DNA of 6,839 nt, from contig CAJCJE010000608.1 of the NCBI GenBank assembly GCA_903970565.1, forward strand, positions 1-6,839. Direction: 5' to 3'. Each line of letters opens with the position of its first letter. Positions within the stretch are counted from its first letter, which is position 1. Positions 6,345 to 6,839 of this stretch are shown piece by piece. Source of the stretch: Candidatus Melainabacteria bacterium. Its GTDB lineage: Bacteria; Actinomycetota; Actinomycetes; Mycobacteriales; Pseudonocardiaceae. The position numbers and the translations under genes are program-made. The notes beneath the pieces are model-generated. The model did no database searches. It saw only the letters and a program-made list of their open reading frames with translations, and was not told the DNA's origin.

Positions 6345-6739
6345 GTGCTCCCCGCAGGCGCGGGGATGATCCCCGCCGAACGTCGACCGGGACACGTGCG
6401 GGTCGCGTGCTCCCCGCAGGCGCGGGGATGATCCCGCGTTGGCCGACGCGGCGGCCGGCGTCCGCAGGTGCTCCCCGCAGGCGCGGGGATGATCCGGTCG
6501 TGGCGTCGATGAACAGGTTGTTGACCGCGTGCTCCCCGCAGGCGCGGGGATGATCCGTTGACGATCAAAGCCAGCGCCAGGTACAACGCGTGCTCCCCGC
6601 AGGCGCGGGGATGATCCTCTCGCGCGAGCGGCTGTACCAGATCATCTGAGGTGCTCCCCGCAGGCGCGGGGATGATCCGTCCTCGGCCAGGCGCTCGGCG
6701 CGCTCGACCTCGTGCTCCCCGCAGGCGCGGGGATGATCC
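6345..6739 (+). CRISPR. CRISPR array 2, type I-E, 7 repeats and 6 spacers, read rightward
   Basis: Seven identical 28-base repeats begin at 6345, 6407, 6468, 6529, 6590, 6651 and 6712. Spacers are 33 bases, except the first (34). The repeat starts GTGCT, has the stem CCCCGC / GCGGGG around the tetraloop AGGC, and ends ATGATCC. Only the loop differs from array 1. The orientation follows from the repeat and the leader at 6290-6344. There is no decayed last repeat. First spacer bases, from leader outward, are C, C, G, G, T, G, so the PAM-derived G seen in array 1 is weaker here. The last repeat ends only 35 bases before the xylA start, with no terminator visible between them. Confidence 0.98.
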
Positions 6740-6740
6740 G

Positions 6741-6758
6741 TTTAGTCATCAAACTAAT
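6741..6758. promoter_or_regulatory. Palindrome before xylA, candidate sugar-repressor (ROK/XylR-like) operator
   Basis: TTAGT at 6742-6746 and ACTAA at 6753-6757 form a perfect inverted repeat with six bases between. It lies in an AT-rich patch that stands out from the GC-rich surroundings. TTAGT...CAAACTAA half-sites are typical of operators bound by ROK-family xylose repressors (XylR) ahead of xylose genes, which fits the downstream gene. It starts two bases after the last CRISPR repeat. TAATAA (6755-6760) is a weak -10-like box, but its -35 position would fall in the repeat and matches poorly. The operator call is inference from position and motif. Confidence 0.55.
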
Positions 6759-6763
6759 AAACC

Positions 6764-6771
6764 GAGGAGGA
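6764..6771 (+). promoter_or_regulatory. Ribosome binding site of xylA
   Basis: GAGGAGGA is a near-perfect Shine-Dalgarno match ending three bases before the GTG at 6775. It fixes the xylA start, since no other start codon lies in frame with comparable spacing. Confidence 0.85.
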
Positions 6772-6774
6772 CCC

Positions 6775-6839
6775 GTGGCCGGACAGCCCGTTCCCGAGGA
6801 CAAGTTCAGCTTCGGCCTGTGGACGGTGGGCTGGCGGGC
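6775..6839 (+). CDS. xylA: Xylose isomerase, N-terminal 21 codons (cut by window edge)
   Basis: Xylose isomerase converts D-xylose to D-xylulose (EC 5.3.1.5), the first step of xylose use in actinomycetes, and is a cytoplasmic metal-dependent TIM-barrel enzyme. The visible product reads MAGQPVPEDKFSFGLWTVGW and then R. The PEDKF-F-GLWTVGW block is the hallmark start of the actinobacterial class I enzymes such as those of Streptomyces and Actinoplanes. The usual length is near 390 residues, so about 5 percent is seen here and no active-site residue is in view. It starts with GTG behind a strong ribosome binding site and a candidate operator. It appears to be host metabolism flanking the CRISPR locus rather than part of it. 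Confidence 0.9.
   Translation, partial: MAGQPVPEDKFSFGLWTVGWR

Noticed and set aside
6195..6586. Open frames on both strands across array 2 (APRRRGDDP and SSPRLRGAR type blocks)
   Set aside because: The same artefact, from the AGGC-loop repeat; they also run through the leader.

Overview
The window comes from a high-GC Gram-positive organism, almost certainly an actinomycete. The coding DNA is GC-rich throughout, GTG starts are used, ribosome binding sites are strong GGAGG types, and the N-terminus of a xylose isomerase at the right edge is of the actinobacterial type (PEDKFSFGLWTVGW). The genus cannot be fixed from this sequence.

Region by region: (1) 1-4932, minus strand, is the upstream half of a type I-E CRISPR-Cas operon in the order cas3, cse1 (casA), cse2 (casB). 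Cse2 is cut by the left edge, so cas7, cas5, cas6e, cas1 and cas2 would be expected further left. The genes overlap by 11 and 4 bases and look translationally coupled. (2) 4933-5037 is a 105-base gap that must hold the operon's own promoter if it has one. (3) 5038-5799 is CRISPR array 1 (13 repeats, 12 spacers). It is read on the minus strand, toward cas3, with its leader on the right and a decayed repeat at the far left end. (4) 5800-6344 is a shared centre. It holds two inverted leader copies (5800-5854 and 6290-6344, 49 of 55 bases identical) facing away from each other, separated by about 435 bases with a strong hairpin and one possible small gene. (5) 6345-6739 is CRISPR array 2 (7 identical repeats, 6 spacers), read on the plus strand. 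(6) 6740-6839 holds a palindrome resembling a sugar-repressor operator, a ribosome binding site and the first 21 codons of xylA.

How it works together: both arrays should give pre-crRNA that Cas6e cuts at the conserved repeat stem. Cse1 and Cse2, with the missing subunits, form Cascade, which finds targets by crRNA and recruits the Cas3 nuclease-helicase. Cas3 has every catalytic motif, so the interference part visible here looks intact. Array 1 spacers begin with G in 10 of 12 cases, as expected if the last base of an AAG-type PAM is carried in during acquisition.

The most unusual points are the divergent two-array design built on duplicated inverted leaders, the two repeat types that share a stem but differ in the tetraloop, and array 2 running without any visible terminator straight into the xylA control region.
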